Below, piece after piece: positions 51,563 to 60,651 of a stretch of 64,000 nucleotides of DNA. Source of the stretch: Bdellovibrio bacteriovorus W. Lineage in GTDB: Bacteria > Bdellovibrionota > Bdellovibrionia > Bdellovibrionales > Bdellovibrionaceae. Both the position numbers and the translations under genes were made by a program. The stretch lies in assembly GCA_000525675.1 (NCBI GenBank), contig CP002190.1, forward strand, positions 682,001 through 746,000, written 5' to 3'. Position 1 is the first letter of the stretch. Every line of letters begins with the position of its first letter. Under the pieces are notes generated by a model. It was not told the origin of the DNA. It worked only from the letters and a program-made list of their open reading frames with translations, and searched no databases.

Positions 51563-52623
51563 ATAGAAGTGAAATGAATGGCGATGTGGTGTTTTTTCGT
51601 TATGTCTCTGAAGGCATGGAGCGAAGTCACGACGAAGTCTTTGTTTGGGACATTGATAAAACTTATCTTGATACAACCATCGATTCTTTATCAGGATTGA
51701 TGACCACTGTTTTAGAAAAAGCTCTGAATAAAAAAAATATCCCAGGTACAAACACTCTCATGCAGTCACTGTCGGCCTATCGCAAACAGCAAAAAGGCTA
51801 TATGTATTTTCCGGTCTATTTCATTTCGGCCTCGCCGCCGCAGTTAGAAGAAAGAATTTACGAAAAGTTTGCGCTTGATAACATCCGTCCTTTTGGTTGT
51901 TTCTATAAAGACAATCTTGCAAATCTTCGCCCTGGAAGACTGTGGCGATTAACGAAGCAAGTAGGCTATAAGCTGCAAGCCCTCTTGCAGTTAAGAACTC
52001 GCTTAGCTGAAAACGTGAAGCAGATCTGCTGGGGGGATGATAGTGAGACCGACGCTATCATTTACAATCTTTATTCAGACATCTGTTCTCGACGCCTAAG
52101 TTCCCATGAGATCCGAACGATCTTAGAAAAACTCAACGTCACAGGAGAGCAAGTAAATACGATTCTCACTTTGCAAGAGGACATCCCAGAACAAGATCCT
52201 GTCGAGAAGATTTATATTAATTTAGCGACAGATACGGACCCAGATTATTATTTGAAGTTCGGTCGCCGCACTCTTGCAACTTATAATACATTTCAAGTGT
52301 CGTTAGATCTTTATCAAGATGGGCGCCTTGGTTTTGAGGGGCTCTACGCTGTTTTGCAGGACATGGTTTATAACTATGCCTATACGCCTGAAGAACTTAT
52401 GAAAAGCTTTGATGAGTTTATTCGTCGGGGAGTCTTGGGTGAGCGAGCTTATGAAGAGATTAAGAGCTTCTTTGTCGAGAAGTCCTTGCTCTTAGATAGC
52501 TTCACTCCTTCGGTGGCACCTTTAAAAGAAAAAACAGTTGAGGCGGGGCACGTCTATGAGTTAGAAGGCGAGCATGAGCCTTGGATTCCAGAGCGCATCG
52601 ACTACCTTCATGACTATCGCTAG
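51547..52623 (+). CDS. HAD-superfamily phosphatase-like protein (App1-like)
   Basis: 358 residues. Catalytic motif WDIDKTY (DxDxT-type, near 35), motif II SASPPQLEERI near 98 and motif III-IV WGDDSETDAIIY near 160 indicate a HAD phosphohydrolase, closest in style to App1/LNS2 lipid-phosphate phosphatases. The second half is helical and unassigned. Start is either 51547, which lies inside the hairpin and lacks a ribosome-binding site, or 51574, with weak GAAGTGA; the HAD core is complete either way. Follows the endopeptidase gene by 32 bases. Confidence 0.7.
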   Translation: MADWRDRSEMNGDVVFFRYVSEGMERSHDEVFVWDIDKTYLDTTIDSLSGLMTTVLEKALNKKNIPGTNTLMQSLSAYRKQQKGYMYFPVYFISASPPQLEERIYEKFALDNIRPFGCFYKDNLANLRPGRLWRLTKQVGYKLQALLQLRTRLAENVKQICWGDDSETDAIIYNLYSDICSRRLSSHEIRTILEKLNVTGEQVNTILTLQEDIPEQDPVEKIYINLATDTDPDYYLKFGRRTLATYNTFQVSLDLYQDGRLGFEGLYAVLQDMVYNYAYTPEELMKSFDEFIRRGVLGERAYEEIKSFFVEKSLLLDSFTPSVAPLKEKTVEAGHVYELEGEHEPWIPERIDYLHDYR

Positions 52624-52668
52624 GTTGAAGCCTTCGCGATTTTTCAAACTAGCGCAGTTTAATATTAA

Positions 52669-53469
52669 TTATTCAAATCGCAGTGGGAATATCGTTGAGA
52701 TCGGGTCTCCGCTAAATGCGCGGAACTCGACTCTGCGAAGAGCATCCAGCAGGCACTTTCTAAATGTGGCATCTTGAATATTGGAAGAAGCAATATCTGC
52801 TTGAGAAATTTTCCCAGTGCGCTCAATCGTAAAGCTGAGTGAGGCATGTCCTACCACACCTGGCGTTTTTTGCAGCAGCTGTGTATAGCATTTAAAAAAC
52901 GAAGCACGATGATTCTTCAAAGTTTCTTGGAGATATTCAGACGTGAGACTTCCTGTAGTTGAAGGAGTCGAGGGTTGCGCCGATTGCGCGGGCTCTTGTG
53001 TCAGCCCTCCCTTTTGTTGTGCCTTGTATTTGGTCTCGTAATCCGTGGCACTCCAGTGTTTCCCATCAGCAGAAATAAAGACGCTACCTTCTTGGCCGTA
53101 GTTCTCAACAAAGACCTCTCCGCGTTTCAGGAGTAATAAAGTACGCGGTCCATCGCTTGAAAGTGTTACGAGAGAGTTTTCTGGGACGCGAATGCGATAA
53201 CCTGAATCAAATTCAAGAGTGGCGTCTCCGTCCCCACGAGTTTCAAGAGAATCTAAGTTGTAAAGAAAGCCTTTGATATGAACAGCTTCTCTTTGTTGAA
53301 CCCCCGCACGATAAATATCGGCTCCGCCTAAGTTTATTTCAACTTTTGCAAGGGGAATAAGGTCTAGTGATTTTTGAGAGGATTTGCTGGCGAAGAATAA
53401 TGACAGCGCAACGATGAGAAGACCAATGATGATAAGAGCGGGTATTAGCCAATTATTATTTTTCGCCAT
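52669..53469 (-). CDS. Membrane protein with FecR-like and AgmX/PglI domains
   Basis: 266 residues. One membrane helix at 8-28, a FecR-type beta domain (about 55-140; ATLEFDSGYRIRVPENSLVTL), a Gln/Thr/Ser-rich linker, and a C-terminal AgmX/PglI domain (about 170-266) with VVGHASLSFTIERTGKISQ, shared with TonB-like and gliding-motility proteins. The pair is found in predatory and gliding bacteria. Likely spans the periplasm from the inner membrane. The minus-strand secG gene lies upstream by 41 bases. Confidence 0.75.
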   Translation of the reverse strand: MAKNNNWLIPALIIIGLLIVALSLFFASKSSQKSLDLIPLAKVEINLGGADIYRAGVQQREAVHIKGFLYNLDSLETRGDGDATLEFDSGYRIRVPENSLVTLSSDGPRTLLLLKRGEVFVENYGQEGSVFISADGKHWSATDYETKYKAQQKGGLTQEPAQSAQPSTPSTTGSLTSEYLQETLKNHRASFFKCYTQLLQKTPGVVGHASLSFTIERTGKISQADIASSNIQDATFRKCLLDALRRVEFRAFSGDPISTIFPLRFE

Positions 53470-53510
53470 AGAGAAACTATAGCGAAAAATAATTTAAGAA
53501 TGTACTAAAA

Positions 53511-53858
53511 TTACTCTGCTGCTGGAGCTGTTTCAGCAGGAACGTCAGCCGGAGTTTCAGTTGGAGCCGTAGTAGACTCAACTGGAACTGTTGGAAGCGG
53601 CATAGAGTCGATAACTGATTTAGTTTGTGTCGCAGTCATTACAGATAGAGTTAAGCAAGTCACTGCAAAGATAATAGAAACCCATACAGTCATTTTACCA
53701 GCTAGTGATTGAGCTCCTGTTGCACCAAGAAGTGAGTTTGAACCGCTCGCAGAGCCACCCATTCCTAAAGCACCATTGCTTTTAGAGTCTTGAATAAGAA
53801 CTAGAACGATCAAGATAAGTGCAACAATAATGTGCAAAATTCCGATAAAAGTAGTCAT
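53511..53858 (-). CDS. secG: Protein translocase subunit SecG
   Basis: 115 residues from ATG 53858, which matches normal SecG N-termini (MTTFIGILHIIVALILIVLVLIQ) and has GGGAG upstream; a longer reading from 53951 is not family-like. GALGMGGSASGSNSLLGATGAQ is the conserved loop, followed by the second helix. The C-terminal Thr/Pro/Ala/Glu-rich tail is longer than usual. Part of SecYEG. In many bacteria it lies beside tpiA; here tpiA is 7 kb away. Confidence 0.88.
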   Translation of the reverse strand: MTTFIGILHIIVALILIVLVLIQDSKSNGALGMGGSASGSNSLLGATGAQSLAGKMTVWVSIIFAVTCLTLSVMTATQTKSVIDSMPLPTVPVESTTAPTETPADVPAETAPAAE

Positions 53859-53992
53859 CTTTTTGTTATCTCCCGAAGCTCCTGAATATAGGGACTGCAT
53901 CAGGTTTCGTCCACCCAAAATATTTCTACCCAGACTGATGATGCAATGCATACAAACGTGTTCTTTTGCGGGATGTGGAGGAAGTTCAAAGA

Positions 53993-54466
53993 ATGAAAAT
54001 CTTGAATGTTCTCGCAGGTTTCTTATTTCTTATCAGTTTATCTCTGACAGCTTGTACGTCCCAAGAGGGACAGCTCAAAAAGCAAAGCATTGAAGAGGGG
54101 GATCGTATCCTTTTAGATATGCTCAAAAGAGAGGCAGAAGATTATGGGCCTCGCTCCAATTGGCTAAAGAATGCCTATGTAGACTATATATTGGCGCAAT
54201 CTACTGTTCAGGTTGCCTCTTTGACCTACCCCGCAAAAGATGCGGCGTGGTTGGTCGTAGAAGTTGAGACTTTATCAAAGGACATGAGAAAGAACCTCTT
54301 GGCTGTGGCTCAGAAAGTGGACCCCAGCAAAGAAAGAAAATTCAATTACGGTGAGGCTGTCGGGCTTATTGTGCAGATGGCCGGAGTTTCTCGCGAAAAG
54401 GTGGTTCAGCCTTTGAAGACTTTGAGATATACCAAGAGGGACAAAGCTTGGGTTCTGGAGCCTTAA
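53993..54466 (+). CDS. Small lipoprotein
   Basis: 157 residues from ATG 53993 (GGAGG upstream, 11 bases). Lipobox LTAC (Cys about 21). Mature part is charged and helical with no known motif. It precedes tmk by 44 bases on the same strand and might be co-transcribed with it. Function unknown. Confidence 0.6.
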   Translation: MKILNVLAGFLFLISLSLTACTSQEGQLKKQSIEEGDRILLDMLKREAEDYGPRSNWLKNAYVDYILAQSTVQVASLTYPAKDAAWLVVEVETLSKDMRKNLLAVAQKVDPSKERKFNYGEAVGLIVQMAGVSREKVVQPLKTLRYTKRDKAWVLEP

Positions 54467-54510
54467 GGCACTGAGAAGCTAAGAGTCCGCGTCTTTTGAG
54501 TTAAGAGGAT

Positions 54511-55149
54511 ATGATGTTTTTAGTTTTTGAGGGGCTAGATGGCTCCGGTAAAAGTTCACTGATGCGCTCTCTTGAAGAGCGTTTGAATCGCGATCAAATT
54601 TCTTTTCATCGCACACGCGAACCAGGTGGTACGCCGCTTGGGGATGAAATTCGTGAAATGATTCTACGCACTCAAGGACCGAATCCTTTGCCGCGCGCAG
54701 AATTACTTTTATATGAAGCCAGTCGTGCTCAGCACGTAGATCAGGTGATTCGTCCAAAATTATCAGCCGGAGAATGGGTTCTCTGCGATCGTTTCGCCGC
54801 AAGCTCTGTTGCCTTTCAAGGTGGCGGAAGAGAGATCTCAGAATCCGATGTTGTGATGCTCAATACTTTTGCGACAGGTGGATTAGAAGCGGATTTGACA
54901 GTTCTTTTAGATCTATCTGTTGAAGAGTCGCGTAAGCGCCGTCAATCTCGAGGAGCCGCTTTAGGGGAATCCGAAGATCGCATCGAATCTGAAGCTGATG
55001 ATTTTCATGAAAAAGTGCGCCAGTCCTTTTTAAAACAAGCGCGCGGTGCAGAGGCAAAATGGTTAGTTTTAGATGCATCTAAAACACCCCAAGAATTGTC
55101 GAGCGAACTTCTAGAAGCACTTATTACACGAGGATTTTTAAAAGCATAA
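54511..55149 (+). CDS. tmk: Thymidylate kinase
   Basis: 212 residues. P-loop EGLDGSGKSS near 8, TREPGGTPLGDEIRE (DRX region), LCDRFAASSVAFQGGGR and the LID region SEDRIESEADDFHEKV. Phosphorylates dTMP to dTDP. GAGG before the ATG (an ATG one codon later is equivalent). Stop overlaps holB as TAATG. Confidence 0.93.
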   Translation: MMFLVFEGLDGSGKSSLMRSLEERLNRDQISFHRTREPGGTPLGDEIREMILRTQGPNPLPRAELLLYEASRAQHVDQVIRPKLSAGEWVLCDRFAASSVAFQGGGREISESDVVMLNTFATGGLEADLTVLLDLSVEESRKRRQSRGAALGESEDRIESEADDFHEKVRQSFLKQARGAEAKWLVLDASKTPQELSSELLEALITRGFLKA

Positions 55150-56093
55150 TGGCACGTATTTTAGACTCTGTACTTGGTCATGAACAAATTATCGAAAAGA
55201 TCTTAGAGTCTTTCGAAATGGGTCGTCCTGGGCAAACGAACTTATTTGTAGGTCCTTCAGGGATTGGCAAAAAGAAGGTTGCCATGGGGTTGGCGCAAGC
55301 TCTTCTCTGTACAGAATCAAAGCGTGCTTGCGGACGTTGTCCGTCTTGTTTTCGTATGAGTGCAGGCAGTCACGAGGGCTTCATGCTGGTGGAGCCTTCT
55401 GGGGCGCAAATCAAAATGGATCAAGCCAAAGAGGTTATCGAGTTCTTGAGTTTTAAAAGTATAAGTGGCAACCGAGTCATTATTATTGATCAAGCTCAGA
55501 ACCTAAATCCTCAAGCCGCGAACTCTCTTTTAAAAACTTTGGAAGAGCCACCTCCAGGAACTTTTTTCTATCTTATTGCTCCGAGTGTTTCTGGATTAAT
55601 GAGTACGATTCGCTCTCGTTCAAAAGTTGTCCAATTTCGCCCTCTGTCTGCGGAGTTATTAGCAAAAAAAGTTCAAGCACCTACGTGGGCTTTGCGCTCA
55701 GCGGGGGGAAGTTTTGAGAAGTTGGAGCAGCTTCAAGAGGGACCAGAGCAAGAACTGAGAAAGAAATCTGCAGAGATTTTGCAACTCTTCTTGCGCGATG
55801 ACGACTTTCTTTTAAGTGAAGCTTGGCGTTCGGAGTTCAAGGATCGTTCTCAGGCGCAACGGTTGATGTCTTATTGGGTGAGTTACGCCAAAGATGCTAT
55901 TTATCTGCAAGAAGAAATGAAAACTCAAATTCAAAACTTGGACATGGTAAATCTCATTAAATATTTAGCAGAATTTGAGAGAGAGTTCTTGCTGAGTCTG
56001 GCGCAGAAATCTCTAGAAGCTGAACGGGCCTTTTTGGCCCATCGAGATGCACAGTTGGTGATGGAAGAATTGTTTGTAACAATTCGCCGCTAA
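55149..56093 (+). CDS. holB: DNA polymerase III delta-prime subunit
   Basis: 314 residues. AAA+ clamp-loader subunit with GPSGIGKKK near 34, zinc cysteines in CGRCPSC, IDQAQNLNPQAANSLLKTLEEPP and a sensor-1 Arg region STIRSRSKVVQ. The Walker A retains Lys but the last residues differ from ATPase subunits, as usual for delta-prime. Sits between tmk and tatD as in many bacteria. Confidence 0.9.
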   Translation: MARILDSVLGHEQIIEKILESFEMGRPGQTNLFVGPSGIGKKKVAMGLAQALLCTESKRACGRCPSCFRMSAGSHEGFMLVEPSGAQIKMDQAKEVIEFLSFKSISGNRVIIIDQAQNLNPQAANSLLKTLEEPPPGTFFYLIAPSVSGLMSTIRSRSKVVQFRPLSAELLAKKVQAPTWALRSAGGSFEKLEQLQEGPEQELRKKSAEILQLFLRDDDFLLSEAWRSEFKDRSQAQRLMSYWVSYAKDAIYLQEEMKTQIQNLDMVNLIKYLAEFEREFLLSLAQKSLEAERAFLAHRDAQLVMEELFVTIRR

Positions 56094-56138
56094 ACTCTTG
56101 GACTTGCACAGAGTCTTTCCTTAAGAGAAAGTAAAACT

Positions 56139-56915
56139 ATGGAATGGATTGATATTCACGCTCATCTAAATATGTTGGAAGAAGGGGTAGAGCCTGCCCT
56201 CGAAGCGGCGCGTGCTGCTGGAGTCAAGCGAGTGATCACGATAGGAACAGAGCCTAAGGATCATCCGATTGTTTTGGAGATAGCGCGTAAGTATTATCCT
56301 GAAGTCTATTGCACTCTCGGCGTGCATCCTCATGAGGGCGGCACCTATACCGCAGAAGCTGGGAAATTTATTGAAGACAATCTCCATGATCCTTGCGTCG
56401 TGGCAGTGGGGGAGATTGGTTTAGATTATTATTACGATAATTCACCTCGCGAAGCGCAGCAGGAGGCCTTCCGGGCTCAGCTTGAAATTGCACGCAAGCA
56501 CAAAATGCCTATCGAGATTCACACTCGCGATGCAGAAGAAGACACGGTGCGAATTCTCTCTGAGTTTAAAGGGGAACTGACTGGGTTGATTCACTGTTTT
56601 ACTGGGACGGAGTGGTTGGCCCGCCAAGCACTGGATCTGGGGTTAAACATTTCCATCAGTGGTGTAGTGACTTTTAAAAACGCCGATAGCCTGCGCGAAA
56701 CTGTGAAGATGCTTCCATTGGATCGGATTCACGTTGAAACCGATGCTCCATTTTTAGCTCCAATTCCTATGCGCGGTAAAAAGAACACTCCGGCTTATGT
56801 TGTTCATACGGCAGAATTTGTGGCGCAATTAAAAGGTATTTCTTTAGAAGAGCTTTGCGCGCAGACAAAGATTAATGCGCTTAAGATGTTTCCTAAAATT
56901 CAATGGCCCTCTTAG
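56139..56915 (+). CDS. tatD: TatD-family metal-dependent DNase
   Basis: 258 residues. IDIHAHLNM (HxH), GEIGLDYYYD (Glu ligand), EIHTRDAEED (His), GLIHCFTG (His) and VETDAPFLAP (Asp) give the complete metal site. Family members remove 3' nucleotides from DNA and some act on D-aminoacyl-tRNA. Third gene of tmk-holB-tatD; gap after holB is 45 bases. Terminator follows. Confidence 0.93.
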   Translation: MEWIDIHAHLNMLEEGVEPALEAARAAGVKRVITIGTEPKDHPIVLEIARKYYPEVYCTLGVHPHEGGTYTAEAGKFIEDNLHDPCVVAVGEIGLDYYYDNSPREAQQEAFRAQLEIARKHKMPIEIHTRDAEEDTVRILSEFKGELTGLIHCFTGTEWLARQALDLGLNISISGVVTFKNADSLRETVKMLPLDRIHVETDAPFLAPIPMRGKKNTPAYVVHTAEFVAQLKGISLEELCAQTKINALKMFPKIQWPS

Positions 56916-56926
56916 TGAGTTTCTAA

Positions 56927-56961
56927 GGCCCCTTTTTTAGAGGGGCTCTTCTGGTTTTTTC
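56927..56961 (+). terminator. Terminator after tatD
   Basis: GCCCCT/AGGGGC stem with a T-rich loop, followed after a few bases by TTTTTT. Confidence 0.6.
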
Positions 56962-57261
56962 GAACACTGGCTTTTACCCCACACAGAGTAAAAAATTCAG
57001 GCTTGTGCAAGAGTCAGGCTGAATTCCGAGTGATGGTCAAATTGACCTACTTTTTAACCGTTGCACGGGGGCAATCTGTCTTAAGGCAAGAAATAAGGCC
57101 CAAGGCTCTATATTGAAGCCTATCCGGTGCGCCTTTTCTTATTTTCATTAAAGTGACGTTCCTGAGATCTAAGAGGTGGTTCCTTTTTGGCTCCGAATTC
57201 TTTGGCACAAGAATTGGAGTAGAGGATTTCCGAATCTTTTAAAGACTTAAAAGGAGTCACA
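56962..57261. other. Leader region before the glycine-zipper gene
   Basis: 300 bases without a gene. A stem of CTCC-g-AATTCTT with AAGAATT-GGAG (57191-57219, one bulged base) is the strongest structure. Small stems TTGC/GGCAA and AGGCT/AGCCT occur near 57060-57115. No match to a known riboswitch was made with confidence. Confidence 0.45.
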
Positions 57262-58287
57262 ATGAAAAAGAACCTCATCCTCGGATCACTTATAGTTACA
57301 TCTGTTATGCAAGCAGCTTCTCCGGCGTTAGCTAACAAGGAAACTATCGGAAACATCATTGGTGGTGTTATCGGTGGTGCAGTTGGCTCTCAAATCGGAA
57401 AAGGTAACGGTAATAAAGCAGCTATCATCATCGGCGCTATTGCTGGAACGATGATTGGCGGAAAAGTTGGTAAAGATTTAGATGAAGCGGATCGGCGCGC
57501 GCTTGTAGATGCACAAAACCGTGCTCTGCGTGATCAGTTAGGCCGTCGTAACGACTGGGATGGTCGCAGCCACGGTTCGAGAACGGGTGCTCGCGGAAGC
57601 TTTACTTCGACTCGTGAAGGTTACAACTCAAGAACTGGTGAGTATTGCCGTGAGTACACGAGTGTAATTTCAACTCGTTCTGGAACAGAGACAACTCGCG
57701 GAATCGCTTGTTCTCGTAGAGATGGTTCTTGGTATGAAGTGCGCGAAACTGAAGTTCGCTTCAATAACCCAGGTCATGGTGGCGGTGGTCACGGTGGACA
57801 ACGTCCTCCTCAGTACCCACAACCAGGTTACCCACAACAACCGACATATCCTTCTCAGCCGAGCTATCCACAGCCTCCAGCTCCTCCGACAAGACCGGCT
57901 CCGCCATCTCAAGGTCGCTATGAGGGGACAGTTCAGTTGAATCAGGTTACTCGTAGATCCGGTGGAGAGTGGTTCCGAATCACTTTCAATAGACCAGTTT
58001 CTTTGAGTGCAGTTGAGGTTCGTGCTTTATCTCACGGCGTAAAGCTTCATGAAGCAGTTGCACATACTGTAAATGGCTCACAACTTCGTCTTCATGAGTT
58101 CAGCCCAACAGGAAACTTCTACGCTGGACAAAGCGTAATTTCCTCTAACAGCCTGAACTACGGTGGTGGCCGCGATATTATCCAAGTGATCGACATCAGA
58201 GCAGAATCTATGGGTGGTTACGCGGATCTTTTAGTACGCGTGATGTCTAACAGCGACTACCCATCAATGTCTGTTACTCGTTACTAA
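57262..58287 (+). CDS. Glycine-zipper outer-membrane or periplasmic protein
   Basis: 341 residues: signal peptide (cut near PALA-NKE), a glycine-zipper segment about 30-75 (IGNIIGGVIGGAVGSQIG, then IIIGAIAGTMIGGKVG) of the 2TM/17-kDa-antigen type, a Ser/Thr/Arg middle with two cysteines, a Pro/Tyr/Gln linker about 175-215 (QPGYPQQPTYPSQP), and a beta-rich C-terminal domain. Likely inserts in or decorates the outer membrane. AAGGAG before ATG. Terminator follows; gap lies downstream. Confidence 0.75.
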   Translation: MKKNLILGSLIVTSVMQAASPALANKETIGNIIGGVIGGAVGSQIGKGNGNKAAIIIGAIAGTMIGGKVGKDLDEADRRALVDAQNRALRDQLGRRNDWDGRSHGSRTGARGSFTSTREGYNSRTGEYCREYTSVISTRSGTETTRGIACSRRDGSWYEVRETEVRFNNPGHGGGGHGGQRPPQYPQPGYPQQPTYPSQPSYPQPPAPPTRPAPPSQGRYEGTVQLNQVTRRSGGEWFRITFNRPVSLSAVEVRALSHGVKLHEAVAHTVNGSQLRLHEFSPTGNFYAGQSVISSNSLNYGGGRDIIQVIDIRAESMGGYADLLVRVMSNSDYPSMSVTRY

Positions 58288-58316
58288 ATAATACTTAGGA
58301 TTAAGGTCCAAACTTT

Positions 58317-58357
58317 AAAGCCAGCCTATGACTTAGCATGTCTAGGCTGGCTTTTTT
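58317..58357 (+). terminator. Terminator before gap
   Basis: 12-bp perfect arms AAAGCCAGCCTA/TAGGCTGGCTTT with a 14-base loop and a T run. Confidence 0.92.
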
Positions 58358-58403
58358 TTATGCAAAAGTTGATATTGAGAGAGCTAAAAAAAGGAGCTCT
58401 CTC

Positions 58404-59417
58404 ATGTCTAAACTACGTGTTGGTATCAACGGTTTTGGTCGTATCGGTCGTGTTCTCTTTCGTGCGGGTTTTGAAAAACTCGATATCGTTGGAATTAACT
58501 CATTAGACAGTATCGAAGGTGATGCTCATCTTCTAAAATACGATTCTTCGCATGGAATTTTTAATGCTGATGTAACTACGGAAGGCGAACACACGCTTGT
58601 AGTGAACGGTAAGAAAATCCCAACTTCAGCAACTCGCAATCCAGCAGAGATCCCTTGGAAACAATGGGGTGGTGTGGATATGGTTCTTGAGTGTACAGGC
58701 GCTTTCAAAGATAAATCTGAATTTGCAACGCACTTAAACAACGGCGCGAAACGCGTTTTGGTTTCTGGCCCTGCGGAAAAAGGCGCAGACTTAACTGTGG
58801 TTTACGGAATCAATCACACAGCTTATGACCCTGCAAATCACACCGTGGTTTCAAACGCATCTTGCACAACGAACTGCTTAGCTCCTTTAGCGAAAGTTCT
58901 TAACGATGCATTCGGGATTGAACACGGAACTATGATGACAGTTCACTCTTACACGAATGATCAAAAGATTTTAGATGCTCCTCACAAAGATCTTCGCCGC
59001 GCTCGTTCTGCAGCAGTGAGCATGATTCCAACAACAACAGGTGCTGCGAAAAACGTAGGACTTGTTCTTCCTGAGATGAAAGGTCGTATCGACGGCATTT
59101 CAATTCGCGTTCCGACTCCAAACGTATCTTTAGTGGATTTCACTTTCACAGCAAAAAAAGATGTGACTGTGGAAGCTGTTAACAATGCTTTGATCGAAGC
59201 TTCTAAAGGCGCTTTGAAAGGTATTCTTGCAGTTGAGACTAAGGAACTTGTGAGCGTTGACTTCAATGGCAATACACACTCTTCAATCGTGGACCTTGCA
59301 TCAACGATGGTTGTTGGCCCACGCATGGTGAAAGTTCTTTCTTGGTACGACAATGAAGTGGGCTTCTCTAACCGCATGGTTGATATGGCTCTTTATATGG
59401 CTCAGAAAGGTCTTTAA
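58404..59417 (+). CDS. gap: Glyceraldehyde-3-phosphate dehydrogenase
   Basis: 337 residues from ATG 58404 (AAGGAG upstream; earlier start at 58338 would run into the terminator). INGFGRIGR at 7-15 binds NAD, SNASCTTNC near 150 has the catalytic Cys, and the His of MTVHSYTNDQ follows. WYDNEVGFSNRMVD at the end is conserved. First gene of the gap-pgk-tpiA glycolysis operon. Confidence 0.95.
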   Translation: MSKLRVGINGFGRIGRVLFRAGFEKLDIVGINSLDSIEGDAHLLKYDSSHGIFNADVTTEGEHTLVVNGKKIPTSATRNPAEIPWKQWGGVDMVLECTGAFKDKSEFATHLNNGAKRVLVSGPAEKGADLTVVYGINHTAYDPANHTVVSNASCTTNCLAPLAKVLNDAFGIEHGTMMTVHSYTNDQKILDAPHKDLRRARSAAVSMIPTTTGAAKNVGLVLPEMKGRIDGISIRVPTPNVSLVDFTFTAKKDVTVEAVNNALIEASKGALKGILAVETKELVSVDFNGNTHSSIVDLASTMVVGPRMVKVLSWYDNEVGFSNRMVDMALYMAQKGL

Positions 59418-59420
59418 TTT

Positions 59421-60635
59421 ATGTCTAATGGCCTTAAGGGAATCAAGACAGTTCGTGATTTTAACCTCGAAGGGAAAGTTGTTTTTCTTCGTCTTGATCT
59501 AAACGTACCTATGAAGGACGGGAAAATCACAGATGAAAATAGAATCACAGCTTCTCTGCCGACGATTAAGTATTGCATGGAGCAAGGAGCAAAGCTTGTA
59601 CTTGCTTCTCACTTAGGTCGCCCTAAATCTAAAGATGACAAAGAGTTTTCCTTAGAGCCAGTGGCTCGTCGTCTAGGGGAGCTTTTGAGTGCAGAAGTGA
59701 GTTTGGTAGAAGAACCAGATTCAGATGCTCCGAAGCACCTTCTTGTGAACTTGAAGAAGAATCAGTTGATCCTTCTTGAAAACGTTCGCTTTGAAAAAGG
59801 TGAGACTGAAGACTCCATTGAGTTTGCACAAAAGATCGCTAGCTATTGTGATATCTACATCAATGATGCATTCGGTGCTTCACACCGCGCGCATGCAACG
59901 ATTCATGCTCTTCCATCTGTGATGAAAGAAAAGGGCATTGGGTTTTTAATCGAAAAAGAAATCACAATGCTGGATTCTCTTTTGCAAAACCCAAAACGTC
60001 CTTACATCGCAGTGATGGGTGGAGCTAAAGTTTCTGATAAAATCCCTGTATTTGAGCGCCTCATGGATATCGTTGACGGATTTGTTGTCGGCGGAGCTAT
60101 GGCTTACACGTTTTTAGAAGCGCAAGAAATTCCGGTTGGAAAATCTTTAGTTGAAAAAGACAAAGTTCGTTACGCACGTGAGATGATCGAAAGAATCGCA
60201 GCTCGTGATAAAACTTTATTATTACCTGTTGATCACGTCGTCACTAAAGGAATCACTGACACTGTAAACGTTCGCACAACTTCCGATGCGGTTATTCCAG
60301 CAGACGAGTTGGGCGTGGATATCGGACCTAAAACACTTCAGAATTATTCAGCAGCTCTTAGAGAAGCAGGAACTATTTTCTGGAATGGTCCAATGGGTAT
60401 CTTTGAAACACCTGAGTTTTCACGCGGTACATTCGGTGTAGCGAAGGCGATCGCTGAATCTAACGGTGTGAAAATCGTAGGTGGTGGAGATTCTGCTGCA
60501 GCTGCGGAAATGTCTGGCTTTGCGGATAAGATGACTCATATCTCTACGGGTGGTGGGGCTTCTTTGGAATATCTTCAAGGGGATAAACTGCCTGGACTAG
60601 AGATTCTTCGCGCGAAGAAAATTTCTAGCATTTAA
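59421..60635 (+). CDS. pgk: Phosphoglycerate kinase
   Basis: 404 residues. RLDLNVPMKDGKI near 25, ASHLGRPK near 62, LLENVRFEKGE, GAKVSDKIPV near 205, and the C-terminal GGGDSAAA/STGGGASLE loops. Makes ATP from 1,3-bisphosphoglycerate. Begins 3 bases after gap. Confidence 0.95.
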   Translation: MSNGLKGIKTVRDFNLEGKVVFLRLDLNVPMKDGKITDENRITASLPTIKYCMEQGAKLVLASHLGRPKSKDDKEFSLEPVARRLGELLSAEVSLVEEPDSDAPKHLLVNLKKNQLILLENVRFEKGETEDSIEFAQKIASYCDIYINDAFGASHRAHATIHALPSVMKEKGIGFLIEKEITMLDSLLQNPKRPYIAVMGGAKVSDKIPVFERLMDIVDGFVVGGAMAYTFLEAQEIPVGKSLVEKDKVRYAREMIERIAARDKTLLLPVDHVVTKGITDTVNVRTTSDAVIPADELGVDIGPKTLQNYSAALREAGTIFWNGPMGIFETPEFSRGTFGVAKAIAESNGVKIVGGGDSAAAAEMSGFADKMTHISTGGGASLEYLQGDKLPGLEILRAKKISSI

Positions 60636-60651
60636 AGAAAGGTTTGAAGGA

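Noticed and set aside
57050-57130. Resemblance to a cyclic di-GMP (GEMM) riboswitch in the leader
   Set aside because: Only scattered words such as GGGGGCAA fit; the core order of the class is not found.
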